Origin: Rhodococcus sp. H36-A4
Lineage (GTDB): Bacteria; Actinomycetota; Actinomycetes; Mycobacteriales; Mycobacteriaceae
Assembly: GCF_027158005.1 (NCBI RefSeq)
Contig: NZ_JAPVLQ010000013.1
Location: 1-41,752 of the forward strand
Direction: 5' to 3'
Length of the DNA: 41,752 bases
Made by a program: the position numbers and the translations under genes. Position 1 is the first letter of the stretch. Every line of letters starts with the position of its first letter. Positions 16,410 to 26,200 of the stretch are shown here, one piece after another. The notes beneath the pieces were generated by a model. That model did no database searches, had not been told where the DNA came from, and was given only the letters and a program-made list of their open reading frames with translations.

Positions 16410-17138
16410 TCACCTGAGGAACGAGTCGAACCAATCGAAAATTCTGGCCTGAGCTTCGATCAGGGCCGCCGCCGCCGGATCGCTGTCTTCGGTACTGCCG
16501 GGTGACGGCTGCGGTTCGTCGGCACGGTGGCGCAGTCCGCTGTAGCTGACGACGTTGGTGGCTACGGATGACCGTGTGGCTGCGTCACGGAGGCCCTCGA
16601 TGTGCTCCGGTGGGGTCCTGGGGTCATTCTCGCCGTACAGGCCCAACCAGGGCGCCTGGAGCGAGGGCGCGGCGTCGATCAACGCGATGGCGTCGGCGTT
16701 CAGTGGTTCGACGATGCCCGCCGCCGCGACGCTGACCGCGGCACCGATCGGTCGGTTCGTTGCGACGATCAGCGCCGCAGTTCCGGCGTCGTCGAATCCG
16801 ATGACGCCGACGCAGTCCGGGTAGACACCCCGGGAAGTGAGCCAGTCGAAGGTCGCATCGAAGTCGGAGAACAGATTGTCGCCGAAGACCTCTTCGCCCT
16901 CAGTTCCTCGATGGAACAGGTTCGGGGCGACGGCCAGCCATCCTTCGAGCGCGAGCGCACGCAGCAGGTCGAGTAACGATTCCGGTAGTTCGCGGGATTC
17001 GTGCAGCACCACGATCCCGCCTCGGACGTGCCCTTCCGGGGAGATGGCCGTCAAGGGCACCTTGTGCTGCACAGGCGGATGCTCATCGTCTTCCACATCG
17101 ATTCGAAGCACTGCCACATCCGTGAAGATTCCCGACAT
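16410..17138 (-). CDS. Dienelactone-hydrolase-like protein with Asp at the nucleophile position
   Basis: A 242-residue alpha/beta-hydrolase of the dienelactone hydrolase (DLH) family. Conserved blocks are GGIVVLHESRELPESLLDLLRALA, PNLFHRG, the nucleophile elbow VGVIGFDDAG (114-119), LGLYGENDPRTP with the acid Asp172, and a C-terminal His204. DLH enzymes carry Cys (or Ser) at the third position of GFCxGG; here it is Asp116. ATG 17138 fits the family N-terminus; the frame is open 111 bases further upstream without a good site. It is divergent from pat across 91 bp. It may be non-catalytic or use a different chemistry. Confidence 0.8.
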   Translation of the reverse strand: MSGIFTDVAVLRIDVEDDEHPPVQHKVPLTAISPEGHVRGGIVVLHESRELPESLLDLLRALALEGWLAVAPNLFHRGTEGEEVFGDNLFSDFDATFDWLTSRGVYPDCVGVIGFDDAGTAALIVATNRPIGAAVSVAAAGIVEPLNADAIALIDAAPSLQAPWLGLYGENDPRTPPEHIEGLRDAATRSSVATNVVSYSGLRHRADEPQPSPGSTEDSDPAAAALIEAQARIFDWFDSFLR

Positions 17139-17229
17139 GACACCAAAATAGTGCGACCGGCCGCGCCCCGCTGGATTACCGGCGGACGCACAGGAAATGA
17201 TCAGCCCCACCTGGCGCATAATGTGAGCC

Positions 17230-18291
17230 GTGACCGCCCGCATCCGCACCGACCTCGACGCAATCCCCGCTTACGTACCCGGACGCAACTTCCCGGGCGC
17301 GATCAAGCTGGCCAGCAACGAGACGACGCAGGGCCCGCTCCCGGGCGTCCGCGAGAAGATCGCCGAGTCGGTCAGCACCGTCAACCGCTACCCCGACATC
17401 CGTGCCACTGCCCTCGTGGACGCCGTCGCCGCGCACGTGAAGGTCGGCCCGGCCAACGTCGCAGTCGGCAACGGCTCGGTGGCACTGTGCCAGGAAGTCG
17501 TTCAGATCATGTGCAGCCCCGGTGACGAAGTGGTGTATGCGTGGCGGTCCTTCGAGGCATACCCGATCATTGCGCGCGTAGCCGGTGCGACGCCGGTTGA
17601 GGTCCCCTTGAACGAGGACCACGTGCACGACCTCGACGCCATGCTCGCCGCGATCACCGAGCGCACCCGCGTCGTATTCGTCTGCAACCCGAACAATCCT
17701 TCCGGCACCGTCGTGGCCAGATCAGCCCTCGAGCGGTTCCTGGATGCGGTGCCCGCGCATGTCCTCGTGGTACTGGACGAGGCCTATTTCGAGTACGCCC
17801 GCGAAAATCCGGAGGGTGAGTACACCGACGGTGTCGAGCTGGCCCGCGACCGTCGCAACGTTCTCGTTCTCCGCACCTTCTCCAAGGCGTACGGGTTGGC
17901 CGGGCTACGCGTGGGATATGCCATCGGCGATCCGGCGGTGATCACCGCGATGAGCAAAGTTCGCATCGCTTTCGCGGTGAGCTCCGTCGCGCAGCAGGCA
18001 GCTCTGGCGTCACTCGAGGCAAAGGACGAGCTCCTCGCCCGTACCGATACTCTTGTCGCAGAACGCGAACGGATTCGATCGGCACTGATCGAGCTGGGAT
18101 ACGACGTCGCGCATTCGGAGGCGAACTTCGTGTTCCTACCACTCGGTACCCTCTCCGGCCCCTACACCGAAGCCGCGGCAGAAGCCGGAATACTGTTGCG
18201 CGCCTACGGAAACGACGGGGTTCGTATCACAATCGGCGACCCACACGAGAACGACACCTTCCTGAAATACGCAGCTACCGCCGCTCATTGA
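17230..18291 (+). CDS. pat: Aromatic (phenylalanine / histidinol-phosphate-like) aminotransferase Pat
   Basis: A 353-residue PLP-dependent aminotransferase of class I/II, HisC branch. Key pieces are KLASNETTQGPLPG (substrate), NPNNPSGT near 157, VVLDEAYFEY near 187-195, and the PLP-lysine in RTFSKAYGLAGLRVGYAIG near 217. The C-terminal Arg of GVRITIGDP binds the substrate carboxylate. The short form without a complete his operon nearby, and the overall pattern, match actinobacterial Pat (HisC2), which makes phenylalanine and tyrosine from their keto acids. The start is GTG 17230. It overlaps the convergent AraC-type gene by 17 bases. Confidence 0.88.
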   Translation: MTARIRTDLDAIPAYVPGRNFPGAIKLASNETTQGPLPGVREKIAESVSTVNRYPDIRATALVDAVAAHVKVGPANVAVGNGSVALCQEVVQIMCSPGDEVVYAWRSFEAYPIIARVAGATPVEVPLNEDHVHDLDAMLAAITERTRVVFVCNPNNPSGTVVARSALERFLDAVPAHVLVVLDEAYFEYARENPEGEYTDGVELARDRRNVLVLRTFSKAYGLAGLRVGYAIGDPAVITAMSKVRIAFAVSSVAQQAALASLEAKDELLARTDTLVAERERIRSALIELGYDVAHSEANFVFLPLGTLSGPYTEAAAEAGILLRAYGNDGVRITIGDPHENDTFLKYAATAAH

Positions 18292-19216
18292 TGACCCGCG
18301 CCTGCCGAGGGCTCATCCCGAACTCCTCACGGAACACCGCATTGAAGGTACTGACCGAGCCGAAACCCGACTGATGGGCGATCTCGGCGACCGTCCGGTG
18401 ACACTGAGCGGGGTCGTCGAGCCGAGCACGCGCCCGAACGAGCCGGCTGGTCCGAATCATCTCCGAAGGGTTGGTGCCCACCGACTGCGTGACGGCCTGC
18501 ACATGTCGCAGCGACCAACCGAGCCGTCGAGCAAGGGTTTTCGGCGTAAGAGTCGGGTCATCGGACTGCGTTTTCACGAGCGCCGACGCGGCCTGCGCGA
18601 CATCCGGCCACCGGGACACATCGGATGCGACACCGACCAGCATCCTGGTGAGTGCATCGGATACCTCACGAAAACTGTTCGCCGAGAGCGTATCTCGTTG
18701 TACCGATAGCTGCTCGGTCATTACAGCTGCGACGGCGCCCATACCCGAGGCAAGGTCGAGAACCCGCGGCTTCACAGGAACGACCGAACGTGGCCAGGCC
18801 GATTCCGGGACGCTCACCACCCATGCTCGCGCGCCCGGGCCGTGCTCGATGGAGAAGGGAGCCGCCATCGACATCGCGACCGCGGCGCCCGGGCCCACGA
18901 TCACGCGATCGTCACCGTGCGAAAATCGGAACGTGCCAGCCCGAGGGACCACGACTCGCAGGGTCCGGTCGTCGTCGGAGCGAGCAGCTGCGGCGCTTCG
19001 CGAGTAGACGATCGCATCCGAACTGAACTCCACCAGTTGAAATTCTTCGGACCGCTGCACGACGGTCTTCCCGCTGAAACCCATCGTTTCGTCGAAGGCG
19101 AAATCGAGACCACCATGGTTGAAGCGAACGTGCTCACGCCAGAAGCCCGGCCGATCCGTGGCAGGCAACAGTGTGGTGTCGATGGTCGACACCACATAAT
19201 CCGCTGTGGCAGTCAT
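18275..19216 (-). CDS. AraC-family transcriptional regulator
   Basis: A 313-residue AraC/XylS protein. The N-terminal cupin-like sensing domain (about 20-190) is of the AraC-binding-like type seen in AlkR/FeaR-like regulators (FWREHVRFNHGGLDF, RVVVPRAGTFRFSHGDDRVIVGPG). The C-terminal double helix-turn-helix (about 215-313) has LARRLGWSLRHVQAVTQ and the family signature VAEIAHQSGFGSVSTFNAVFREEFGMSPRQAR. It is divergent from the alpha/beta hydrolase at 19380, the probable target. Confidence 0.9.
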   Translation of the reverse strand: MTATADYVVSTIDTTLLPATDRPGFWREHVRFNHGGLDFAFDETMGFSGKTVVQRSEEFQLVEFSSDAIVYSRSAAAARSDDDRTLRVVVPRAGTFRFSHGDDRVIVGPGAAVAMSMAAPFSIEHGPGARAWVVSVPESAWPRSVVPVKPRVLDLASGMGAVAAVMTEQLSVQRDTLSANSFREVSDALTRMLVGVASDVSRWPDVAQAASALVKTQSDDPTLTPKTLARRLGWSLRHVQAVTQSVGTNPSEMIRTSRLVRARARLDDPAQCHRTVAEIAHQSGFGSVSTFNAVFREEFGMSPRQARVINERR

Positions 19217-19379
19217 AAGTTGTACCTTTCGCGCCTGAATCCGTGCGCCCGGCCGTCGATTCCGTGCGCGTCACCGGCAGACCCGTCGCATACATGCGCC
19301 TTACCGTGCAGAGAGTACACGTGTCCTCCATCACAGCGGAGGGGTCACAGCGGCGGCAAGAATCTGTCAGGAGTCCGAC

Positions 19380-20174
19380 ATGAACACGATCCAGGTCAAC
19401 GGCGCGACGCTGTCTTACGAGGTATCTGGACCGGAGGACGGCACCCCCGTCGTCCTCAGTCATTCACTGTTCTTCGATCATCGAATGTTCGACGCGCTGG
19501 CCGAGCTCTTGGCTTCCGCAGGGCACCGCGTCTTCGCCTACGACCACCGCAACCACGGCGAGAGCTCGACGCATTCGCGCGCCGAGGTGACCGTAGACAT
19601 CCTGACCGAGGACGCTGCTGCGTTCATCGAAGAACTGCAACTGGGTCGAGTACATTTTCTGGGAAACTCGCTCGGCGGATTCGTCGCGCTTCGATTGGCG
19701 GCAAGGCGCCCCGAGTTGCTGCTGTCCGCAGTCGCAATGGGCTCTTCGGCGGAGGAGGAGCACCAGCTGGAGGTGTTTGCTCCCCTCGTGGAGCAACTGG
19801 CCGACATCGGGGGACGCGAGAATATCGACATCGTTTTGTACATCATGTTCGGAGACACCAGCTTGTCCGCAGGCACACCCGCCGTCGAGGAGTGGCGTGG
19901 CCGGATCGCGGAGCTGAAGCCCAGCATCGGCGACTCTGCCTACCAGGTGATTCACCGGTCGCGAATCGTCGAGGAATTGAACGGCTGCACGGTGCCGGTG
20001 CTCGCAATCTCCGGCACGGAAGATCACGCGTACCCGCCGCCCATCTCGGACGTCAACATCGCCGAGGCATCCGGCGGGACACACTGCAGCGTCGACGCTG
20101 CGGGCCACTCGGTGTCGCTCGAGCAACCCGCAGCCGTTGCCGAGCACGTGCTCGCGCACTTCTCGGCGATCTGA
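19380..20174 (+). CDS. Alpha/beta-fold hydrolase
   Basis: A 264-residue soluble hydrolase of the haloperoxidase / 3-oxoadipate enol-lactonase-like group. VVLSHSLFFDHRMFD is the oxyanion region, FAYDHRNHGESS follows, the nucleophile Ser is in FLGNSLGGF near residue 97, the acid is in ISGTEDHAYPP and the His is in DAAGHSVSLEQP. No signal peptide. Likely substrates are small esters, lactones or amides. Its size and fold also match N-formylmaleamate deformylases (NicD), so it could in principle serve the pyridine-type pathway 18 kb away, but location and regulator argue for a separate job. AraC-type control is likely. Confidence 0.85.
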   Translation: MNTIQVNGATLSYEVSGPEDGTPVVLSHSLFFDHRMFDALAELLASAGHRVFAYDHRNHGESSTHSRAEVTVDILTEDAAAFIEELQLGRVHFLGNSLGGFVALRLAARRPELLLSAVAMGSSAEEEHQLEVFAPLVEQLADIGGRENIDIVLYIMFGDTSLSAGTPAVEEWRGRIAELKPSIGDSAYQVIHRSRIVEELNGCTVPVLAISGTEDHAYPPPISDVNIAEASGGTHCSVDAAGHSVSLEQPAAVAEHVLAHFSAI

Positions 20175-20190
20175 CCCCGTCGCGCGAGTC

Positions 20191-21225
20191 CTAGATGTTC
20201 AGAGCGTCGCGGAGCGTCGGCCAGGACTCGCGCAGATCGTCTTGCCAATAAGGCCACTGGTGGATGCCGTAAGGCCGATAGACGAACTTGGCCGGGATGC
20301 GAATAGATCGAAGTTTCGTATCGAACAATGTTGTGCAGTAGAGCGCGGCAGCTTCGAGCGGTCCGCCCATGGCGGCCGACTCGATGCCCGTGCCACCCGG
20401 TCCCAGTTCGTACGGGCCGGGCAAACCGGTGCCGACAGAAACATAGATGTCCTTGCCGCGCAAGGCTTCTGCGTTGCGCGACGGGTCATGCTCGACCCAC
20501 TTCGGATCGTCGTTCTCACCCCACATGTTGCTCGCATTGCCACCATTTGTTGCGACGGTGGCGCGCACGGCATCTTTCAGGTTCGGCTGCGAGTTGTCAT
20601 AGCAGCCACTCAGGCCTGCCACGCCGGTATAGAGATCGGGGTGACGGGTGATCAGATCCATTGCGCCTTGAGCACCCATGGAGACGCCGGCAATCGCGTT
20701 GGTACCGTTGCCGGAGAACCGAGCATCGATCAGCGGGGGAAGCTCCGAGGTCAGGAACGTCTCCCACATGTTGACGCCGAGAATTGGATCCGGAACATTC
20801 CAGTTGGTGTAATAACTACTCGAACCGCCTACCGGAAGAACGACGTTGACGTCCTTGTCCGCGAAGAAGTCCACGATGTCGGTCTTCTGCGTCCACGTGC
20901 TCTCGGCGTAGTCGGATTCTTTGCCGGCACTGACGCCGTCGAGCATGTAGAGGGTAGGGCGCGGACCGCCCCTTGCAGGCAGCAACACCTGAACCTGAAT
21001 GATCTTGTTCATCGACGGCGACTGCACGAACACAGCAGCACGACGGGGTGTGATCATCTCGATACGGTCGATACGAGCCGAAGAGGACTGTGCGGACTCG
21101 CCGAACGGCGCCGCAGGCCCATCGGAGCTTCCGGTCCCGGGCAGCGGTTGAGCAGACACCACACCGGTCCCCAGTATCGACAGCGCAATGCTGGTTCCTA
21201 GCGCTGCCAGAACACGACGGTGCAT
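20191..21225 (-). CDS. Mycolyltransferase, antigen 85 / esterase D family, secreted
   Basis: A 344-residue exported protein. The signal peptide MHRRVLAALGTSIALSILGTGVVSAQP would be cut after SAQ or SA. The mature part matches the antigen-85 family: LLPARGGPRPTLYMLDGVSA, WTQKTDIVDFFADKDVNVVLPVGG, the nucleophile in AIAGVSMGAQGA, and the histidine in YGIHQWPYWQDDL. These enzymes move mycolates onto trehalose and arabinogalactan in the cell wall, so the gene marks a mycolic-acid-containing host. ATG 21225 is chosen from the signal peptide; GGAGGA lies 12-13 bases upstream, and an alternative in-frame TTG is 12 bases upstream. Confidence 0.9.
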   Translation of the reverse strand: MHRRVLAALGTSIALSILGTGVVSAQPLPGTGSSDGPAAPFGESAQSSSARIDRIEMITPRRAAVFVQSPSMNKIIQVQVLLPARGGPRPTLYMLDGVSAGKESDYAESTWTQKTDIVDFFADKDVNVVLPVGGSSSYYTNWNVPDPILGVNMWETFLTSELPPLIDARFSGNGTNAIAGVSMGAQGAMDLITRHPDLYTGVAGLSGCYDNSQPNLKDAVRATVATNGGNASNMWGENDDPKWVEHDPSRNAEALRGKDIYVSVGTGLPGPYELGPGGTGIESAAMGGPLEAAALYCTTLFDTKLRSIRIPAKFVYRPYGIHQWPYWQDDLRESWPTLRDALNI

Positions 21226-21407
21226 TCGACTGATCAATCCTCCTCCGCCGCACCCCTTCGGGCGCAACACGAACAACGTTTGATTCAAAGTGACCCACCA
21301 GTAGGTACGCCTACTGCGGCCCGCGGTTCCGCCCAGAGTAGCCCTGATAGAGGTTGTACAAAAGTTCTGTCGATTCTTTGGGACATATCCAAGTAGGCCG
21401 CATGAGC

Positions 21408-21444
21408 AGGGCCGCAGCAGTCGGATTCGAACTGCTGCGACCCT
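21408..21444 (-). terminator. Strong hairpin downstream of the DUF3072 gene
   Basis: AGGG-C-CGCAGCAGT and ACTGCTGCG-A-CCCT pair as a 9-bp core plus a 4-bp outer stem around CGGATTCGA. It lies 26 bases after the DUF3072 stop on the minus strand and before the mycolyltransferase. No T-run follows, as is usual for actinobacterial terminators. Confidence 0.55.
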
Positions 21445-21469
21445 GATGTACTACTTGCGCTCGCCCCAG

Positions 21470-21673
21470 CTAGCCGCGGCCGGTCTCACCTTGCAATTTG
21501 TCGATCATTTCCGACGCCTGTGCCTTGGTCAGATCGTCCGGTATCTCTTCGCCCGCTTCCTGCGCCAGAGTGCTCAAGTAACTTTTCTGCGGACCGGTGA
21601 TCGGCTCGTCACCGGTCACCCAGTCCTCGGGATCCTTCTCGGGGTTCTGATTCACTCCACTGTCTTCGCTCAT
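21470..21673 (-). CDS. DUF3072 small protein
   Basis: A 67-residue acidic protein starting MSEDSGVNQNPEKDPEDW. The block WVTGDEPITGPQKSYLSTLAQEAG with DDLTKAQASEMIDKLQ is the DUF3072 signature, a helix-turn-helix-like fold of unknown function widespread in actinobacteria and proteobacteria. ATG 21673 is the natural start; the frame extends to a TTG at 21706. No ribosome site is obvious, so leaderless transcription is possible. It stands alone between the mycolyltransferase and the secreted Excalibur protein. Confidence 0.85.
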   Translation of the reverse strand: MSEDSGVNQNPEKDPEDWVTGDEPITGPQKSYLSTLAQEAGEEIPDDLTKAQASEMIDKLQGETGRG

Positions 21674-21796
21674 ACGTTCGGAATACGCAGGTAGCTGGAC
21701 TTTCAAACACGTCGTTCGATCGAATGACTTCGTTGACTGTTCAAACTCCTTAGCTAAAAGATCGACGCTGACAACCCCCTCTCTCAGGAGCTATGA

Positions 21797-22132
21797 ATGA
21801 CAAGCAAGACCCTCTTCGCCCGAATTGGATTCGGTGGCTTCGTACTCGCCGCAGCGATGATGACGACTCCGGCCGTTGCCGCAGCAGATCCGATCACCGA
21901 CTTCTTGTGCGGCACCGGCTCGGCACAGTTCTGCCCGCCGCCGCTCGCACCGTTCCTCCCGCCACCACCAGCGCCGGCTCCTCAGAGTGCACCGCCCGCG
22001 CACGCTCCCAGCACGTTTCAGTACAAAAACTGCACCGAGGCACGTGACGCCGGTGCGGCGCCCGTCTATCGCGACGAATATGGATACGGTCCTCATCTGG
22101 ATCGCGACAACGACGGCATCGGCTGCGAGTAG
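21797..22132 (+). CDS. Secreted Excalibur calcium-binding domain protein
   Basis: A 111-residue exported protein. The signal peptide (about 1-30) ends AVAAADP. A Pro/Ala-rich linker (PPPLAPFLPPPPAPAPQSAPP) spans about 47-72. The C-terminal Excalibur domain (about 75-111) has YKNCTEARDAGAAP and ends DRDNDGIGCE, with the two Cys and the DxDxDGxxCE calcium-loop. GGAG at 21787-21790 precedes ATG 21797 (an ATG four bases upstream is out of frame). Such proteins are cell-surface; the linker suggests passage through the wall. Confidence 0.9.
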   Translation: MTSKTLFARIGFGGFVLAAAMMTTPAVAAADPITDFLCGTGSAQFCPPPLAPFLPPPPAPAPQSAPPAHAPSTFQYKNCTEARDAGAAPVYRDEYGYGPHLDRDNDGIGCE

Positions 22133-22147
22133 AAGACTGTCGGCGGC

Positions 22148-22181
22148 ACCGGTCGTGCTTGCGCGAGCAAACACGACCGGT
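22148..22181. terminator. Bidirectional terminator between convergent genes
   Basis: ACCGGTCGTG and CACGACCGGT form a perfect 10-bp stem. Inside, TTGC and GCAA extend the hairpin around GCGA. It lies between the Excalibur gene (ends 22132) and the FNT gene (ends 22195 on the other strand), so can stop both transcripts. No U-run. Confidence 0.75.
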
Positions 22182-22194
22182 TCCCGCTCATCGA

Positions 22195-23019
22195 TCAGCT
22201 GGGCCGCTGATCGGAATGCCGATCACGCTCGGACTTCACCAGTTCCTTGGTTCGCACCAGGCGTAAGGCGGTGACCAGCCCGACGCCGCCGATGATGTTG
22301 AAGCCGACCGTGTATCCGAACCAGTCGATCCACGCTCGGTAACCGATGTCCGCGCCCGCGTGGATGGCCCCGAAAATCAGCAGGGAGTCCAGGATCGAGT
22401 GGAAGAGTTGCAATCCGGCGAGCAGGAATGCAGCCGACATCGCCGCGATGATCTTCGCGACATCGGAATTGGTTCCCTGCTGCATGCGGGTCAGCAGGGT
22501 CATCGTGCTGCCGCCGAGGATGGCCAGGCAGATCGACTGCAGGTTCAGCGGGGCATCGACGAAGTGGTGCGCGGATTCCGACAGAACAGAAAGCCACTGA
22601 GGGAAGGCCTGCGCGACCAGCCACATCACACACCATCCACCCACCAGGTTCGACAACAATGTCCCGATCCACAGCTTCGCCAACTGCGCAGGTGTGCCGT
22701 TACGGGAAACCATCGCCGCGATCGGCATGAGGAAGTCCTCGGTGAACAATTCGCCGTGTGCCAGGAAGATCGCCACCAGACCGATCCCGAACGCAAGCCC
22801 CGCCAGTAGATGATTGTCGGTCTCGTACAGCACCGCCAGGTAGGCCATGACACCCAGCCCAACTTCGAGACCGCCGAAAAGTCCTGTGATCAGCACCGTG
22901 CGCACGGTTCGATGCAGACGCTCACCGCCTTCGGAGACGACGGCATCGAAGCTCTCCTCGAGTTCCTCTTCGAGCGGACCGTCGTTGTCTCCGTCGTTAC
23001 GTCGCGCTTCTTCGCTCAT
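22195..23019 (-). CDS. Formate/nitrite transporter (FNT) family channel, YfdC-like
   Basis: About 274 residues. An acidic N-terminus (EEELEESFDAVVSEGGERL) precedes six membrane helices. FNT marks are GLFGGLEVGLGVMAYLA (helix 1), FLAHGELFTEDFL (cf. GxELFTGN of FocA), LAKLWIGTLLSNLVGGW, and a later FHSILDSLLIFGAIHAG helix. FNT proteins are pentameric channels for formate, nitrite or hydrosulfide. This YfdC-type branch has a changed ELFT motif and its substrate is not established. ATG 23019 is taken as start; ATG 23046 is possible. It is divergent from the conservon across 264 bp that include the AT-rich stretch near 23140-23220. Confidence 0.85.
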   Translation of the reverse strand: MSEEARRNDGDNDGPLEEELEESFDAVVSEGGERLHRTVRTVLITGLFGGLEVGLGVMAYLAVLYETDNHLLAGLAFGIGLVAIFLAHGELFTEDFLMPIAAMVSRNGTPAQLAKLWIGTLLSNLVGGWCVMWLVAQAFPQWLSVLSESAHHFVDAPLNLQSICLAILGGSTMTLLTRMQQGTNSDVAKIIAAMSAAFLLAGLQLFHSILDSLLIFGAIHAGADIGYRAWIDWFGYTVGFNIIGGVGLVTALRLVRTKELVKSERDRHSDQRPS

Positions 23020-23283
23020 TCGCAGGTAGTACCCGCTAGTCACCATTCGATACCTGCTCGTCGGCGCAGTGCTACATGCGGCCGAATTCGGTTCGTCGAA
23101 GCGCTCGAGTCTCCAGCACTCGATACCCAATTTGCTTGGTAAACAGGGCACAGGTCGCTTAAACCTAGTTTTTAAAGACTGCAAACCTGATAAATCGACA
23201 TCATTCTGTTACGGTTCAAATCGATTTCGCTCGACCGCGCTCAGTCGGGGAAGTCAATCAATGCCCAACGGGGGATAACGGAC

Positions 23284-26200
23284 TTGAATGGCAGACGCGA
23301 AGAGGCATTGGACCGCATGAAACACGATGCACAGACAACCTCGTGGTGGTCGATCGGCGAATGGCGCCTCGGCTGGAAGGTGATAGCGGTCTTCGCGGTT
23401 CCGATGCTCGTCGCCGTTCTGTTCGGTGGCCTCCGGATCCAGAGCGAACTGACCGACGCAGCAGACCTCAATACATCGGCCGAACGTGCATTCGCTGTTC
23501 CTGCGGCACTTCGGATGGAACAGGCTCTCAAGGCAGTGACAGTTGCGGCTGCTTCCGGCGCCGACACCGCCACAGCTACCGAACAAGCGACCAGCGCGCT
23601 GCAGGATTTCAGTGTTGCCGCGAACGTGTTCCGAACCGACGCAAAGCTCAGTGACCTGGTCGACAAGTCCCTGCAGAACAGCCGGGCACTCATCGACGAG
23701 GTTCCGACCAGCTCTGAACGGCCGATCCAGCTGGTCGCTCGCTACAGTCAGGTGTCGACCGAGCTCTGGATCCCGTTCTCCGATCTCCTGTCCAAATCCG
23801 AGCTACCCCTTTTGCGTGAGCGTGGTGCCGAGTTGGCGCCTTTGTGGGGCGCTCGTCGAACATTGGCCAATCAGCACATTCTATTCGGTAACGGCGACGT
23901 CGATCCACAATCGCGCACCATCCTTATTTCCACCGCTGGTGCAGAACTTGGCAGTCTCGGTGGTCTCATGCCACTAGCTACGCCCGGTGGAGTACTTCCG
24001 CCAGTCGAGGCGGACCCCTCGCAGGACCCCTTGGCCGCGCTGAACTCTCTACGCGCATCCACGCAGAGCCGCCTGGGCGCAATCGCGGCCACACCCCCAG
24101 GATCCCCTTTGAGCAGGGAGATCGGCCTCGGACTCCAAGCCAGTAGCGATCAGTACGACGCCATCGCCGATGCCGCAATCGCGCGGTTCGTCCCCACCGC
24201 GAACTCCGAAACCGGCGCCGCCCAATCCGCAGCGCTTCGAGACGCCGCGCTGGTCGTCGGCACCGTACTCGCAGCCCTCGTCCTCGCGCTCGTCATCAGC
24301 CGCTCGCTGGTCGAGCCTATCCAGCGCCTACGTTTTGCCGCGCTCACAGCAGCACGCCATGGACTCCCCGAGGCGATCGAGAGAATCCGCGCCGGCGAGC
24401 GAATAGTCGACCTCGAGATACCTCGTGTACCTGTAGAGACACACGAGGAGATCGGGCAACTTGCACGCGCGGTCGACGACATGCACGGGCAGGCAATCAC
24501 ATTGGCCGGCGAGCAGGCAACTCTCCGCCGCCAGGTCAATGACATGTTCGAGACCCTTTCCCGTCGGAACAAGTCCCTCGTCGAGCAACAGCTCGTGCTC
24601 ATCGAGCAACTCGAAAAAGACGAAGACGACCCGAATCGCCTCGAGAATCTCTTCCGCCTCGATCACATCGCCGCACGAATGCGACGCAACAGCGATAATC
24701 TCCTCATCCTCTCCGGCAACGAGGGAAGACGCGTACGAACCGCACCGATCGCTCTTGCCGACGCTCTGCGCGCCTCAGCTTCCGGAGTCGAGGACTATCT
24801 GCGTGTAGAGCTCGGACAGATTCTGTCTGCTGTCGTCAGTGGCAAGGCCAGTGCAGACGTAGTGCACCTCGTCACCGAACTGCTCGACAACGCCCTGCGC
24901 TACTCACCGCCCGAAACTACAGTGACGATCGACGCTGCACGCACCAACGACGGTTCCGTGCTCGTAGAGATTACCGATCTGGGTATCGGAATGTCACCGG
25001 ACGACTTGATCGACGCCAACAGACGCCTCTCTTCCGGAGGCGAGATGAGCCCCGACACCGCCCGCCACATGGGGCTGTTCGTGGTCAGCCGTATCAGCCT
25101 TCGCTACGGTATTTCAGTACGTCTGCGCCCGTCCGCGGGCACATCCGATCGCGGTGGCATCACTGCGATGGTTCATCTGCCGATTGCACTTCTCGAGGCG
25201 TCACGCGACACGGCGATCAGAACGTCGACGGCTGCACTTGCCACTCAGGCTCGCGCAACGTCGCCGGTTCACTCCGTTGCAGTGGGTACACCTACATCGA
25301 GTCAAGGCACCGCCGCATACCCGGTAGCAGGCGCCCATAATCCCGATTCTTCGGTGGCATCACGGAACTGGCTACCCCATCGTCAATCACACCCTGCTGC
25401 TGCCACTGTGCAGCCGGCTGTTTCGGGTCCGCCCTCTGCGTTTGCTTCGCAGACCAACTCCAGCGCCCCTCCGATGGCGAGCGGACTTCCACGCCGCACC
25501 CCGGGGAGCAGTGGGGTACCCGGTACCGCCAATGCCATCTCGACCCAACCGATAGCTCCGCCGCCACCCAAGGCGGAAATTGTTGTCGACCAACCGGATA
25601 CAGGTGAGTTCCCCGCCGCTCGACCTGCACCCAGAGCCCCGTTCGGCGCCCCTAACCCGAACGTCACAGCGGCGTTCTTCTCGTCCCGGCCTCGCGACTC
25701 GACACCACGTCGCATCCCGACCCCACCGCGCGAAACCACACCACCTCGCGACTGGACGGCGCCTCGAGACCTGACCCCGCCGCGCGAAACCACACCACCT
25801 CGCGACTGGACTCCACCCCGAGACCTGACCCCACCGCGCGAAACCACACCACCTCGCGACTGGACTCCACCCCGAGACCCGACCCCACCGTCCGCGATCG
25901 TCTTCAGCGCGAACGATCCCGAGGCCGACTCTGATATTCCACCGGTTGCATCGCCGATCTTTGCCGGAATGGTGTCCGAGTGGCTGATCGACCCCACGGA
26001 CGACGAGTCCGGTGCCACGAACGGAAGCATCTGGACAACCGAAGCTGACGAGGGATGGGTTGCCGCTCATGCGTCGACGGACATGCCCTCCAGCAAGATG
26101 GCCGATTCGGGACTCCCGATCCGGGACCGCGGTGCGCGGTTGGTTCCCGGAACTGTCAGGCCCACCAATAGCTCTGCCCGTTCAGGATCCCACCGTCAAC

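Noticed and set aside
17139..17249. N-terminal extension of the dienelactone-hydrolase-like protein
   Set aside because: It would overlap the pat start and lacks family residues; ATG 17138 fits the family.
19380..20174. NicD-type deformylase belonging to the catabolic cluster
   Set aside because: The fold and size allow it, but it is 8.5 kb from the operon end, has its own AraC-type regulator and lacks the GCAANCGNTTGC site; kept as a generic hydrolase.
25723..25884. CRISPR-like array
   Set aside because: The units are directly adjacent without spacers and lie in frame inside a coding region.
25383..26070. Gly/Val/Arg-repeat proteins on the minus strand
   Set aside because: They mirror the 54-bp repeat of the kinase-like gene and have no independent start signals.
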